Positions 16,201 through 23,664 of a stretch of 64,000 bases of DNA are shown here, one piece after another. Position 1 is the first letter of the stretch; each line of letters starts with the position of its first letter. This DNA is from Acetobacteraceae bacterium (lineage in GTDB: Bacteria; Pseudomonadota; Alphaproteobacteria; Acetobacterales; Acetobacteraceae). The stretch is taken from contig JALHQB010000005.1 in the NCBI GenBank assembly GCA_022842185.1, positions 1 to 64,000 of the forward strand, read 5' to 3'. The notes beneath the pieces were generated by a model. That model was not told where the DNA came from and made no database searches. It saw nothing but the letters and a program-made list of their open reading frames with translations. The translations under genes and the position numbers were made by a program.

Positions 16201-16989
16201 TCAGATGGTCCCGTCCGCCTGCTTGGCCGGCATGCGGCTGAAGATCCAGGCGCGCGCCGCGATCGGCAGCATGCCCAGCACCCGCGCGCCGAGATAGGTC
16301 GGCAGCGGATAGGCGATGCGCGTCCGCCCGCGCGCGATACCGTCCAGCGTCCGCCGCGCCGCTTCATCGGCATCCATCAGGAAAGGCATCTTGAAAGCGT
16401 TGCGCGCCGTCATCGGCGTGCGGACATACCCTGGGCAGATCGCGTGCAGCCGGATGCCACGGCGGCGTTCGGAGGCATCCAGCGCCTCCGCCCAACGCTG
16501 CACCGCGGCCTTGGTCGCGCAATATGTCGGCGCGCCGGGCGCCGCGACGAAGGCCGCCAGGGATGCGATCACCGCGACCCGCCCGCGCAGCCCATCCGCG
16601 CCCGGCGGCTGCGCGGCCATGGCCTCGATGGCGGGCAGGGCGGTGTTCAGCACACCGGTGACGTTGGTGTCGAAGATGCGCCGCGTCTGCTCCACCGGTT
16701 CGGTATTGCCGCCCGTGCCGGCGGAAATGCCGGCATTGGCGATCACCAGATCCAGCCGCCCCGCCCCGGCGACCCAGCGATCCATGGCCGTCGCGTCGCA
16801 CACATCGACCACCACGGGCCGCACCTCCGCCCCGCGCGCCCGGCACGCATCCGCGGCATCCTCCAACCGCGCGCCGTCGCGCCCCGACAGGTGCAGCACC
16901 GCCCCAGGGCGCGCGCAGGCCTCCGCCAGGGCCCGCCCCAGCCCGGAGGACGCCCCCGTGATCAGCACATTCGCCCAGGCACCTTGCAT
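16201..16989 (-). CDS. SDR family NAD(P)-dependent oxidoreductase
   Basis: A 262-residue classical short-chain dehydrogenase: cofactor loop TGASSGLGRA, the ANAGIS motif, and the catalytic Tyr/Lys in APTYCATKAAVQRW, with CPGYVRTPM after it. The start ATG at 16989 has a GGGGGA purine run upstream. A C-terminal extension (YLGARVLGMLPIAARAWIFSRMPAKQ) looks amphipathic and could touch the membrane. Substrate unknown. Divergent from yicC, with only 30 bp between the two start codons. Confidence 0.87.
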   Translation of the reverse strand: MQGAWANVLITGASSGLGRALAEACARPGAVLHLSGRDGARLEDAADACRARGAEVRPVVVDVCDATAMDRWVAGAGRLDLVIANAGISAGTGGNTEPVEQTRRIFDTNVTGVLNTALPAIEAMAAQPPGADGLRGRVAVIASLAAFVAAPGAPTYCATKAAVQRWAEALDASERRRGIRLHAICPGYVRTPMTARNAFKMPFLMDADEAARRTLDGIARGRTRIAYPLPTYLGARVLGMLPIAARAWIFSRMPAKQADGTI

Positions 16990-17019
16990 CCCGCGTCCCC
17001 CGGAGGGACAAGCGGCGCC

Positions 17020-17925
17020 ATGGCCGCACATCCCCTTTCCTCAATGACCGGCTTCGCCCGAGAGGGCGGCACGCTGGCCGACGGTTCCTCCTTCGTTTGG
17101 GAACTGCGCTCCGTCAACGGCCGGGGGCTGGATGTCCGGCTGCGCCTGCCCAATGGCTTCGACGCGCTGGAGACCCCGCTCAAGGAACGCACCGCGCAGC
17201 GCCTCAAGCGCGGCAACGTCTCGGCAACGCTGACGGTCAAGCGCGAGGAACGCGCCGGGTCGCGCCTGACGCCGGACCCCGCCGCGCTGGACCATGCACT
17301 GAAGATCGCGCTCGACCTCGTGCTGCGCATCCCCGGCTGCCCGCCGCCGCGCGCCGAATCGCTGCTGATGCTGCCCGGCGTGCTGCGGGCCGAAATTTTC
17401 GAACCCGACGAGGCCGAGGAGGACGCCAAGCGCGCCGCCATCGCCGCCGCCTATGCGACGGCGCTCGATGGGCTGGATGCGTCCCGCCGGGTCGAGGGCG
17501 AGAAGCTCTCGGCCATCCTGGGCGTGCTGCTCGACGAAGTCGCGGCGCTGCACGGCCTCGCCACCACCCAGGCCGCCGACCAGCCGGCGTTGCACTTGGC
17601 GCGTCTGCGCGAAAACCTTGCCGCCTTGCTCGAAGGCGAACGCCGTGTGCCGGAAGACCGGCTGGCGCAGGAAGTCGCGTTGCTGGCGAGCAAATCCGAC
17701 GTGCGGGAAGAACTGGACCGGCTGTCCGCGCACATCACCGAGGCGCGCCGGCTGCTGACATCGGGTGAGGCGATTGGCCGCAAGCTCGACTTCCTGACGC
17801 AGGAATTCGTGCGCGAGGCGAATACGCTTTGCAGCAAGTCATCCTCCATTCCGCTGACGCGCATCGGCCTCGACCTCAAGGCGGCGATCGAGCGGCTGAA
17901 GGAACAATCGGCGAATGTGGAGTAG
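17020..17925 (+). CDS. yicC: YicC family endoribonuclease
   Basis: A 301-residue YicC protein. The N-terminal SSMTGFAREGG and WELRSVNGRGLD are the family signature, and the C-terminal block EALGRKLDFLTQE-like sequence (GRKLDFLTQEFVREANT) followed by CSKSS and an ending in LKEQSANVE match YicC/YloC RNases. In Rhodospirillales yicC commonly sits between mltG and gmk; here gmk is next but mltG lies 22 kb away. The ATG at 17020 is chosen because the family has a few residues before SMTGFAR. Confidence 0.93.
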   Translation: MAAHPLSSMTGFAREGGTLADGSSFVWELRSVNGRGLDVRLRLPNGFDALETPLKERTAQRLKRGNVSATLTVKREERAGSRLTPDPAALDHALKIALDLVLRIPGCPPPRAESLLMLPGVLRAEIFEPDEAEEDAKRAAIAAAYATALDGLDASRRVEGEKLSAILGVLLDEVAALHGLATTQAADQPALHLARLRENLAALLEGERRVPEDRLAQEVALLASKSDVREELDRLSAHITEARRLLTSGEAIGRKLDFLTQEFVREANTLCSKSSSIPLTRIGLDLKAAIERLKEQSANVE

Positions 17926-17937
17926 GCCCGCCCGCGG

Positions 17938-17962
17938 CCGGTCCCGCACGGGGCGGGACCGG
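17938..17962. terminator. Terminator-like hairpin after yicC
   Basis: CCGGTCCCGC and GCGGGACCGG form a perfect 10 bp stem with a 5 nt loop. It lies 12 nt after the yicC stop and 14 nt from the stop of the small minus-strand frame, so it could serve both. Confidence 0.6.
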
Positions 17963-17976
17963 TGCCGCCGGCCGGA

Positions 17977-18090
17977 TCAGGCCTCCGGCATGCGCGGCGG
18001 CAAGGTCCGGTCGGCATCGACGATGATGCCGGCGGCGAGTTGCGCGGCGACCAGGGCGGCCAGGACGATGAAGAAAGTCGTAAGCGTCAT
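17977..18090 (-). CDS. Possible 37-residue single-pass membrane protein
   Basis: A short frame, MTLTTFFIVLAALVAAQL followed by AAGIIVDADRTLPPRMPEA, predicts one hydrophobic helix with a short charged C-terminal tail. GGAG lies eight bases before the ATG and a hairpin follows the stop. Nothing else in the strand supports it and no function can be given. Lack of a known family and its small size keep the confidence low. Confidence 0.4.
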   Translation of the reverse strand: MTLTTFFIVLAALVAAQLAAGIIVDADRTLPPRMPEA

Positions 18091-18174
18091 TGGGAACACT
18101 CCGTTGCGGTGTTCCTCCCTAACCCACTCAGGAATATGGGTTGGTGCAGTGCACAATGCAAGCGGAATGCGCCT

Positions 18175-18807
18175 GTGACAACACCGATCGCCCGGCGCGG
18201 CCTGTGCCTGGTGCTGGCCGCCGCACCGGGCGCCGGCAAGACCTCCGTATCCCGCGCACTGCTCGAGACCGAGCCCGACCTGTCGCTGTCGATCAGCGCC
18301 ACCACCCGCGCGCCGCGCCCCGCCGAACGCGAAGCGGTCCATTACTTCTTCAAGTCGCCCGAAGACTTCGAGGCCATGGCCGCGCGGGGCGAATTCCTCG
18401 AACACGCCCGCTTCCTCGGCCGCGCCTATGGCACGCCGCGCGGGCCGGTCGAAGCCGCCCTGGCCGCCGGGCATGACGTGCTGTTCGACATCGAATGGCA
18501 GGGTCATCGGCAGATGAAGGCGAACCTGCCGGAGGATGTCGTCGGCATCTTCCTGCTGCCGCCCTCGCTGCCCGACCTCGAGGCCCGCCTGCGTGGCCGC
18601 GGCCAGGACAGCGAGGATGAGATCGCCAAGCGCATGGCCGCCGCGCGGGAGGAGATCACGCATTGGGATGAATTCGACCATGTCGTGGTCAATCTCGATT
18701 TCGCCACAACGGTCGCGCAGGTGCGATCCATCCTGCACGCCGCGCGCAGCGAACGCCGCCGCCAGCCCGGCATGGCGGGCTTCATCGCGCGTCTGCTGGC
18801 GGGCTGA
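18175..18807 (+). CDS. gmk: Guanylate kinase
   Basis: This 210-residue kinase converts GMP to GDP with ATP. The P-loop is AAPGAGKTSVSRALL rather than the commoner GPSGAGKST. SISATTRAPRPAEREAVHYFF is the GMP-binding block, GTPRGPVEAAL and VLFDIEWQGHRQM are the following family motifs, and the lid carries RLRGRGQDSEDEI. The GTG at 18175 is chosen by comparison with the family; an in-frame ATG 13 codons upstream exists but would add an unusual tail. It is followed after three bases by the AEC transporter gene. Confidence 0.93.
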   Translation: MTTPIARRGLCLVLAAAPGAGKTSVSRALLETEPDLSLSISATTRAPRPAEREAVHYFFKSPEDFEAMAARGEFLEHARFLGRAYGTPRGPVEAALAAGHDVLFDIEWQGHRQMKANLPEDVVGIFLLPPSLPDLEARLRGRGQDSEDEIAKRMAAAREEITHWDEFDHVVVNLDFATTVAQVRSILHAARSERRRQPGMAGFIARLLAG

Positions 18808-18810
18808 CGC

Positions 18811-19734
18811 TTGGGCGTCATCCTCGACATCGTCGCGCCCGTCTTCATCATCGTCGGGCTCGGCTACCTGGCGGCGGTGCGTGGCTTCATCGGGGAGGCC
18901 GGCTTCCGCGGCCTGAACGACTTCACCTTCAACCTCGCCGCCCCCGCGCTGCTGTTCGTCGGCGGCACCTCCGGCAGCATGAGCGGCGGGCCGGCGGCAC
19001 TCGCCTTCTTCGGCGCCGCGCTGGTCATCTACGCTGCGGCGCTGTGGCTCGGCACGCAGCGCATGCGCATGCCGCTCGGCGAGGCCGGGCTGTTCGCTCT
19101 GAATTGCACCTTCGGCAACACCGTCATGATGGGCATTCCGCTGATCGCGGCCGCCTTCGGCCAGGCCGGCCTGCCGATCCTGATCACCATCATCGCACTG
19201 CATTCGATGGTGCTGCTGACCCTGGCGACCGTGGTTGCCGAGATCGGCCTGCACCGCCACGCGCCCTGGCGGCGCATCGTGGTGGCGACGGTGTCGGGCG
19301 TGCTGCGCAACCCGGTGGTCGCGACGGTGTTCGTCGCCCTGGCCTGGAGCACCATCGGCCTGCCGGTGCCGGGCGTAATGCGCCGCACGCTGGAGATGTT
19401 GGGCGCGGCCACGCCGCCCGTCGCGCTGTTCTGTCTCGGCGGGTCGCTCGCCGCCTTCCACGCCGGCCAGGCCTGGGGGGAGGTCGCCTGGGCGACGGTG
19501 CTGAAGCTCGTCGCCCTGCCGCCGCTGGTCTGGGCTGGCTGCCTGCTGCTGGGTCTGGGCCCGCTGGAGACCGGCGTCGCGGTGATGACCGCAGCCCTGC
19601 CGACCGGGGCGAACGCCTTCCTGCTCGCGCGGCGCTACGCGACAGGCGCGGACCGGTCGGGTGCGACGGTGCTGGTCTCGACCGTCATCTCGGTGTTCAC
19701 CCTGGCGCTGGTGCTCGGCTGGATCAGGAGCTGA
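18811..19734 (+). CDS. AEC family transporter
   Basis: A 307-residue membrane protein with about ten hydrophobic segments in two halves, as in the auxin efflux carrier (AEC) family: VAPVFIIVGLGYLAAVRGFI starts the first half, and FALNCTFGNTVMMGIPL is the crossover motif with its N-x-x-M/T element. Bacterial members move small organic acids such as malate or malonate. Start is TTG, three bases after the gmk stop. The two genes are probably co-transcribed although their functions appear unrelated. Confidence 0.85.
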   Translation: MGVILDIVAPVFIIVGLGYLAAVRGFIGEAGFRGLNDFTFNLAAPALLFVGGTSGSMSGGPAALAFFGAALVIYAAALWLGTQRMRMPLGEAGLFALNCTFGNTVMMGIPLIAAAFGQAGLPILITIIALHSMVLLTLATVVAEIGLHRHAPWRRIVVATVSGVLRNPVVATVFVALAWSTIGLPVPGVMRRTLEMLGAATPPVALFCLGGSLAAFHAGQAWGEVAWATVLKLVALPPLVWAGCLLLGLGPLETGVAVMTAALPTGANAFLLARRYATGADRSGATVLVSTVISVFTLALVLGWIRS

Positions 19735-19831
19735 CCGCCCGGTCCCAGATCGGGGGATCGCCAAAGGTGCTGCGCAGATGCGCCACCAGGGCGCTGACCT
19801 TGGCCGAGCGGCGACGGACGGTCGCAGTCAT
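19724..19831 (-). pseudogene. Remnant of a LysR-regulator C-terminus
   Basis: On the minus strand the frame gives RRRSAKVSALVAHLRSTF then GDPPIWDRAVSS and a stop. This closely resembles the last 25-30 residues of LysR regulators (SAKVRALVDHLR-type helix, then FGDPPxWD). No helix-turn-helix or effector domain is present upstream, where the frame quickly loses resemblance. Its stop lies inside the 3' end of the AEC gene. It appears to be a decayed gene end. Confidence 0.5.
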
Positions 19832-19972
19832 CCGCGCGTTCCTCGGGCGGCAGTGATCGCCGACCCGGCAGGTCACGTCGATAAGAAGGTGCGGGGCGCG
19901 TCGTCGTCCCGCCCGGTCAGCGCGGTTTGCGCAAGACGCTGCTGGCGCAGAACGCCCTATACGTCTGTTTGC

Positions 19973-19998
19973 GCGTCTGACTGAACCCCGTCAGGCGC
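19973..19998. repeat. R2-family hairpin, imperfect copy
   Basis: GCGTCTGACTG and CCGTCAGGCGC pair with two mismatches around a short loop. It belongs to the GCGCCTGACTG stem family and lies downstream of the small hypothetical gene ending at 20031. Confidence 0.5.
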
Positions 19999-20030
19999 GC
20001 TCTGTTCCGGCGGCGGCGGAGCGACCTGCG

Positions 20031-20378
20031 TCACGGCCAAACCTTCGACCGCCCGCCTTCCTGGTCCTTGTCCGCATCCAGCGGCGTGTCGCCGATATTC
20101 ACCACGCGCTGGATCACGCCCGGTTCGTCGCGCGTGATCGTCTGCCCGGCGACCACGTCCTCGGGGTCCTGCGCTTCCCAGACGCCATCCTTCATCAGGT
20201 AGCGCTGGATTCGCCCGTCCTGCTTGTACGTCACGCTGAAACGCCCGGGGTGGAACACCGCCCGCGTCACCGATCCCGGCTCCCAGAGGATCTCGTAGGT
20301 CGCGACATCGGCATCGGCGTCGAAAGCCGATTCCCGCGCCTTTGCGACGGGCATTTTCTCAAAGGGATCGTCGGTCAT
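20031..20378 (-). CDS. Hypothetical 115-residue soluble protein
   Basis: A small acidic protein without signal peptide or membrane segment. The central part (YEILWEPGSVTRAVFHPGRF, then VTYKQDGRIQRYLMKDGVW) has alternating hydrophobic residues that suggest beta strands. I do not recognise a family. It is divergent from the large cyclase gene, with 46 bp between start codons, so the two may share regulation. Confidence 0.6.
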   Translation of the reverse strand: MTDDPFEKMPVAKARESAFDADADVATYEILWEPGSVTRAVFHPGRFSVTYKQDGRIQRYLMKDGVWEAQDPEDVVAGQTITRDEPGVIQRVVNIGDTPLDADKDQEGGRSKVWP

Positions 20379-20424
20379 ATGATTATCGATCCTTCATCCA
20401 TGGTGCTTGTGGTATCGCATTGTC

Positions 20425-23400
20425 ATGTCGGCGGCGGAAGATGCTTCTCGGTGTCCAAGATGCGCGACGGCCGTGCAGCCGGCCGCGCGCTTCTGCCACA
20501 ACTGCGGCCAGCCGTTGGCCGCACCGCCGCCCAGCCGCACGGAGGAACGCAAGGCGCTGACGGTGCTGTTCGCGGATATCCGCGGATCGACCCGGCTCAT
20601 CTTCAATGAGGATCCCGAACGCGCGCGCGAATTGTTCAGGCCGGCGATGGACGCGATGGTCGAAGCGGTCCGCCGCTTCGGCGGCACCGTCAACCGCGTG
20701 GCTGGCGATGGCATCATGGCGATGTTCGGCGCGCCGGCGGCGATGGAACAGCACGCGCTGGGCGCCTGTTGCGCCGCGCTGCACATGCGCGATGCGCTGC
20801 GCCGGATCGGCGCCGAACAGCGCAGGTTGCACGGCATAGACTTCGCCGCGCGCATCGGTGTCCATTCCGGCGAGGTCGTCGTCCACGACATCGCCAACGA
20901 CCTGTCCGCCGGCCTTGATGCCGCAGGCGCCGTGGTGCACATCGCCGCGCGCATCGAACAGGCGACCGAAGCCGGGGAAGCCTGGATCTCGGCGGCGACG
21001 CGCCGTCTCGTCGAAGGCTACGTCACCGCCGACACGCCGCGCATGGTGGACCTGCGGGGGGCGACAGAACCGGTCGAGGTGTTCCGCCTGATCGCCGTCG
21101 ATCCGCGCCGCCCGCGCCTGCAGGTCGGCGCCAGCCGCGGCCAGGCGCCTTTCGTGAGCCGCACCGGGGAGATGTCGGTGCTGGACGCCACGCTGCACCG
21201 CTGCGCCGCGGGGCAGGGCGGCGGCGTCGTGCTGGTGGGCGATGCGGGCTGCGGCAAGTCGCGCCTGGTGCATGAATTCCTCGCGCGACAGCCGGCGGGC
21301 AATCCGCGCGTCCTGCACGCCTTTTGCCAGCGCTACGATTCCGCGACGCCCTTCGCGCCGCTGGCGACGCTGGCGCGCACCCATTTCGGCATCACGCCGG
21401 AAGACGACACCGGCCGCGTCCATGAACGCGTGGAACAGGGGTTGCGCGATGCCGGGCCGGACATGGCCGCGGCCGTGCCGACCCTGGTGGCCACGCTCGC
21501 GCGCGGTGGGGAGGACGCCGCCTGGTGCGTCCTCGCCCCCGACCAGCGCCAGCGCCGGCTGCATGCAGCCTTCACCGGTTTCTTCCGCCATCTCGCGGAG
21601 GACCAGCCCCTGGTGCTGACGGTCGAGGACCTGCATTGGGCGGATGGCGAGACGCTCGCCGTGCTCGACCGCGTGGCCGAGGCGCTGCCGACCTCGCGGC
21701 AGATGCTGCTGCTCGATCACCGGCCGGAATTCACCCACGCCTGGCCATCCAGCATCAGCCCGGTGCGCGTCGAACCCCTGTCGCGCGACCACACGCTGGA
21801 ACTGATCCGCCGCCTGCTGGGCGAGGATATCGGCAATCACCGCCTGGCCAGGCTGCTGGCCGAACGCACCGGGGGCAATCCGTTCTTCCTGGAGGAATGC
21901 GTCTCCTCGCTGCTCGAACAGGGCGCGCTGGTGGGCGAACGCGGCGCCTATCGGTTGGTCGCTTCGCTCGACACGCTCGACCTGCCGGACACCGTCCGCA
22001 GCCTCATCGCGTCGCGCATCGATCGTCTGCTGCCGGCCGACAAGCAGGTGCTGCAGGCTGCCGCCATCATGGCGCGGGGCATCGGGCCGCCCATCCTCGC
22101 CGCGATTCTCGAACGCAGCGAGAGCGAGGTCGCGTCGGCGCTGGGGCGCCTGGAAGCCGCCAGCCTGATGCAGGCGCCCAGCGGCGACCCGGAGGCGGGC
22201 TTCGAGTTCCGCCACGCGCTGATCCAGGAGACGACCTATGCCGGCATGCTGAAATCGCATCGCCGGACGCGCCATGCGCAGTTGATGGAGGTGATGGAAG
22301 GCCCGCTCGGCGACCGGCTGACCGACCGCATCGAGGCGCTGGCGCTGCATTCCTGCCGAGGCGAGGCCTGGGAGAAGGCCGCGCGCTACGGCCGGCAGGC
22401 CGGCGCCAAGGCGGCGGCGCGCTCGGCGAACCTTGAAGCGGTGCAGTTCCTCGAACAGGCGATGGATGCGCTGGCGCGGCTGCCGCAGACCGAGGATGTG
22501 CTGCGCGAGGCCGTGGATTTGCGCTTCGACCTGCGCACGCCGTTGTTCCGGCTGGGGCAGGTCGGACCATTGTTCGAGCGGCTGCGGGAAGCGGAGGTGC
22601 TGGCGCAGCGCCTGGGCGACCATCACCAGCTCGGCCAGCTCGCCATCTTCATGAGCCATCAATGCTGGCTCGCCGGCGACAATGCCGGGGCGATCGGGGC
22701 GGCCGAACGCGCCGCGGCGATCGGGCGCAGCGCGGGCGACGCCGCGCTGGTGGTGCGCGCCGGTTTCCAGGCGGGTCTCGGGCAGGTCGGGCTGAGCCAA
22801 TTCGCCACGGCGGCCACCAGCATGGCGACCGTCGCGGAAATGGCGGAGCAGCCCGGCTATCTCGACCGCTTCGGACTGGACCGGCCGCTGGCGGTGGTCG
22901 CACATGGCTACCGCGCCCGTGCCCTGGCCGAACTGGGCGAATTCCAGCGCGCGTCGGAGGCCGTGGAGGCCTGCCAGGTGCTGGCCGCGACGGTGAAGCG
23001 GCCCTTCACCTCGATCTTCGCCTCCATCGCCGAGGGCCATCTGCGGCTGATGACCGGCGAGCCGACCCCGGCGATGGCCTCCCTCGAAGCCGCGCTGGAT
23101 TTCGCGCGCAAGGCCGAGACGCAACTGATGATCCCCGTCGCCGAGAGTTTCTTCGGCGCCGCCTGTACAGCGGCCGGGCGCTGGCCGGATGGCGTGCGTC
23201 ACCTCGAAGCCGCGGTGAAGGAAGCTGACGAAATGGGCTTCCTGTTCCAGCAGCCGTTGCGCCTTGCCTTGCTGGCCGAAGCGCATCTGGCGGCCGGCGC
23301 GGCGGATGCGGCCGCGACCCAGGCGCGGGCGGCCCGCAGCCTGGCCGAACGCCAGGGGGCACGCGCGGCGCTGGCGCATGCGCTGATGATCGAGGCGCGG

Positions 23401-23532
23401 CTGTCGCGCGACGCCGGGGACGAGGCCTCGGCCGAGACGCAATTTGCCAGGGCGCTCGTGATCGCCGATGACCTGTCCCTGCGTCCGCTGGCAGCGCGCA
23501 TCCGCGGCATGATGGGTCTGCCCCCGTCCTGA
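20425..23532 (+). CDS. Class III adenylate/guanylate cyclase with ATPase and TPR-like regions
   Basis: A 1035-residue signalling protein. Residues 10-27 form a zinc ribbon (CPRC and CHNC). The cyclase domain follows: Asp51 in LFADIRGSTRL and Asp95 in VAGDGIMAMFG are the two metal-binding residues, with ARIGVHSGEVV in the later strand. Near residue 272 is a P-loop (GDAGCGKS) and near 395 a Walker B-type LVLTVEDLHWAD, a STAND-like AAA ATPase. The C-terminal half is helical with TPR-like repeats. It probably makes a cyclic nucleotide under control of a ligand or partner sensed by the ATPase/TPR part. A perfect CRP-type palindrome lies 36 bp past the stop. Confidence 0.88.
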   Translation: MSAAEDASRCPRCATAVQPAARFCHNCGQPLAAPPPSRTEERKALTVLFADIRGSTRLIFNEDPERARELFRPAMDAMVEAVRRFGGTVNRVAGDGIMAMFGAPAAMEQHALGACCAALHMRDALRRIGAEQRRLHGIDFAARIGVHSGEVVVHDIANDLSAGLDAAGAVVHIAARIEQATEAGEAWISAATRRLVEGYVTADTPRMVDLRGATEPVEVFRLIAVDPRRPRLQVGASRGQAPFVSRTGEMSVLDATLHRCAAGQGGGVVLVGDAGCGKSRLVHEFLARQPAGNPRVLHAFCQRYDSATPFAPLATLARTHFGITPEDDTGRVHERVEQGLRDAGPDMAAAVPTLVATLARGGEDAAWCVLAPDQRQRRLHAAFTGFFRHLAEDQPLVLTVEDLHWADGETLAVLDRVAEALPTSRQMLLLDHRPEFTHAWPSSISPVRVEPLSRDHTLELIRRLLGEDIGNHRLARLLAERTGGNPFFLEECVSSLLEQGALVGERGAYRLVASLDTLDLPDTVRSLIASRIDRLLPADKQVLQAAAIMARGIGPPILAAILERSESEVASALGRLEAASLMQAPSGDPEAGFEFRHALIQETTYAGMLKSHRRTRHAQLMEVMEGPLGDRLTDRIEALALHSCRGEAWEKAARYGRQAGAKAAARSANLEAVQFLEQAMDALARLPQTEDVLREAVDLRFDLRTPLFRLGQVGPLFERLREAEVLAQRLGDHHQLGQLAIFMSHQCWLAGDNAGAIGAAERAAAIGRSAGDAALVVRAGFQAGLGQVGLSQFATAATSMATVAEMAEQPGYLDRFGLDRPLAVVAHGYRARALAELGEFQRASEAVEACQVLAATVKRPFTSIFASIAEGHLRLMTGEPTPAMASLEAALDFARKAETQLMIPVAESFFGAACTAAGRWPDGVRHLEAAVKEADEMGFLFQQPLRLALLAEAHLAAGAADAAATQARAARSLAERQGARAALAHALMIEARLSRDAGDEASAETQFARALVIADDLSLRPLAARIRGMMGLPPS

Positions 23533-23567
23533 TCCACGTCAGGGTGCCCTCCAGCGGGTGCTCCGGA

Positions 23568-23583
23568 TGTGATCTGCATCACA
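23568..23583. promoter_or_regulatory. Perfect CRP/FNR-type palindrome
   Basis: TGTGATCTGCATCACA fits TGTGA-N6-TCACA exactly. It lies between the convergent 3' ends of the cyclase gene and the HExxH protein gene, where a promoter would not be expected, so binding is possible but regulation is unproven. Confidence 0.35.
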
Positions 23584-23664
23584 CATGTGGCGGCTTGGTG
23601 ACCGGCCCATGACCGGGGCCGCGCATGGGAAAACAGGGTGGCCCCTGCGTGGGGCCGTCGCGCC

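Noticed and set aside
20383-23442. A 1019-codon open frame on the minus strand
   Set aside because: It lies wholly opposite the cyclase/ATPase gene, has no recognisable domain and a composition typical of high-GC shadow frames.
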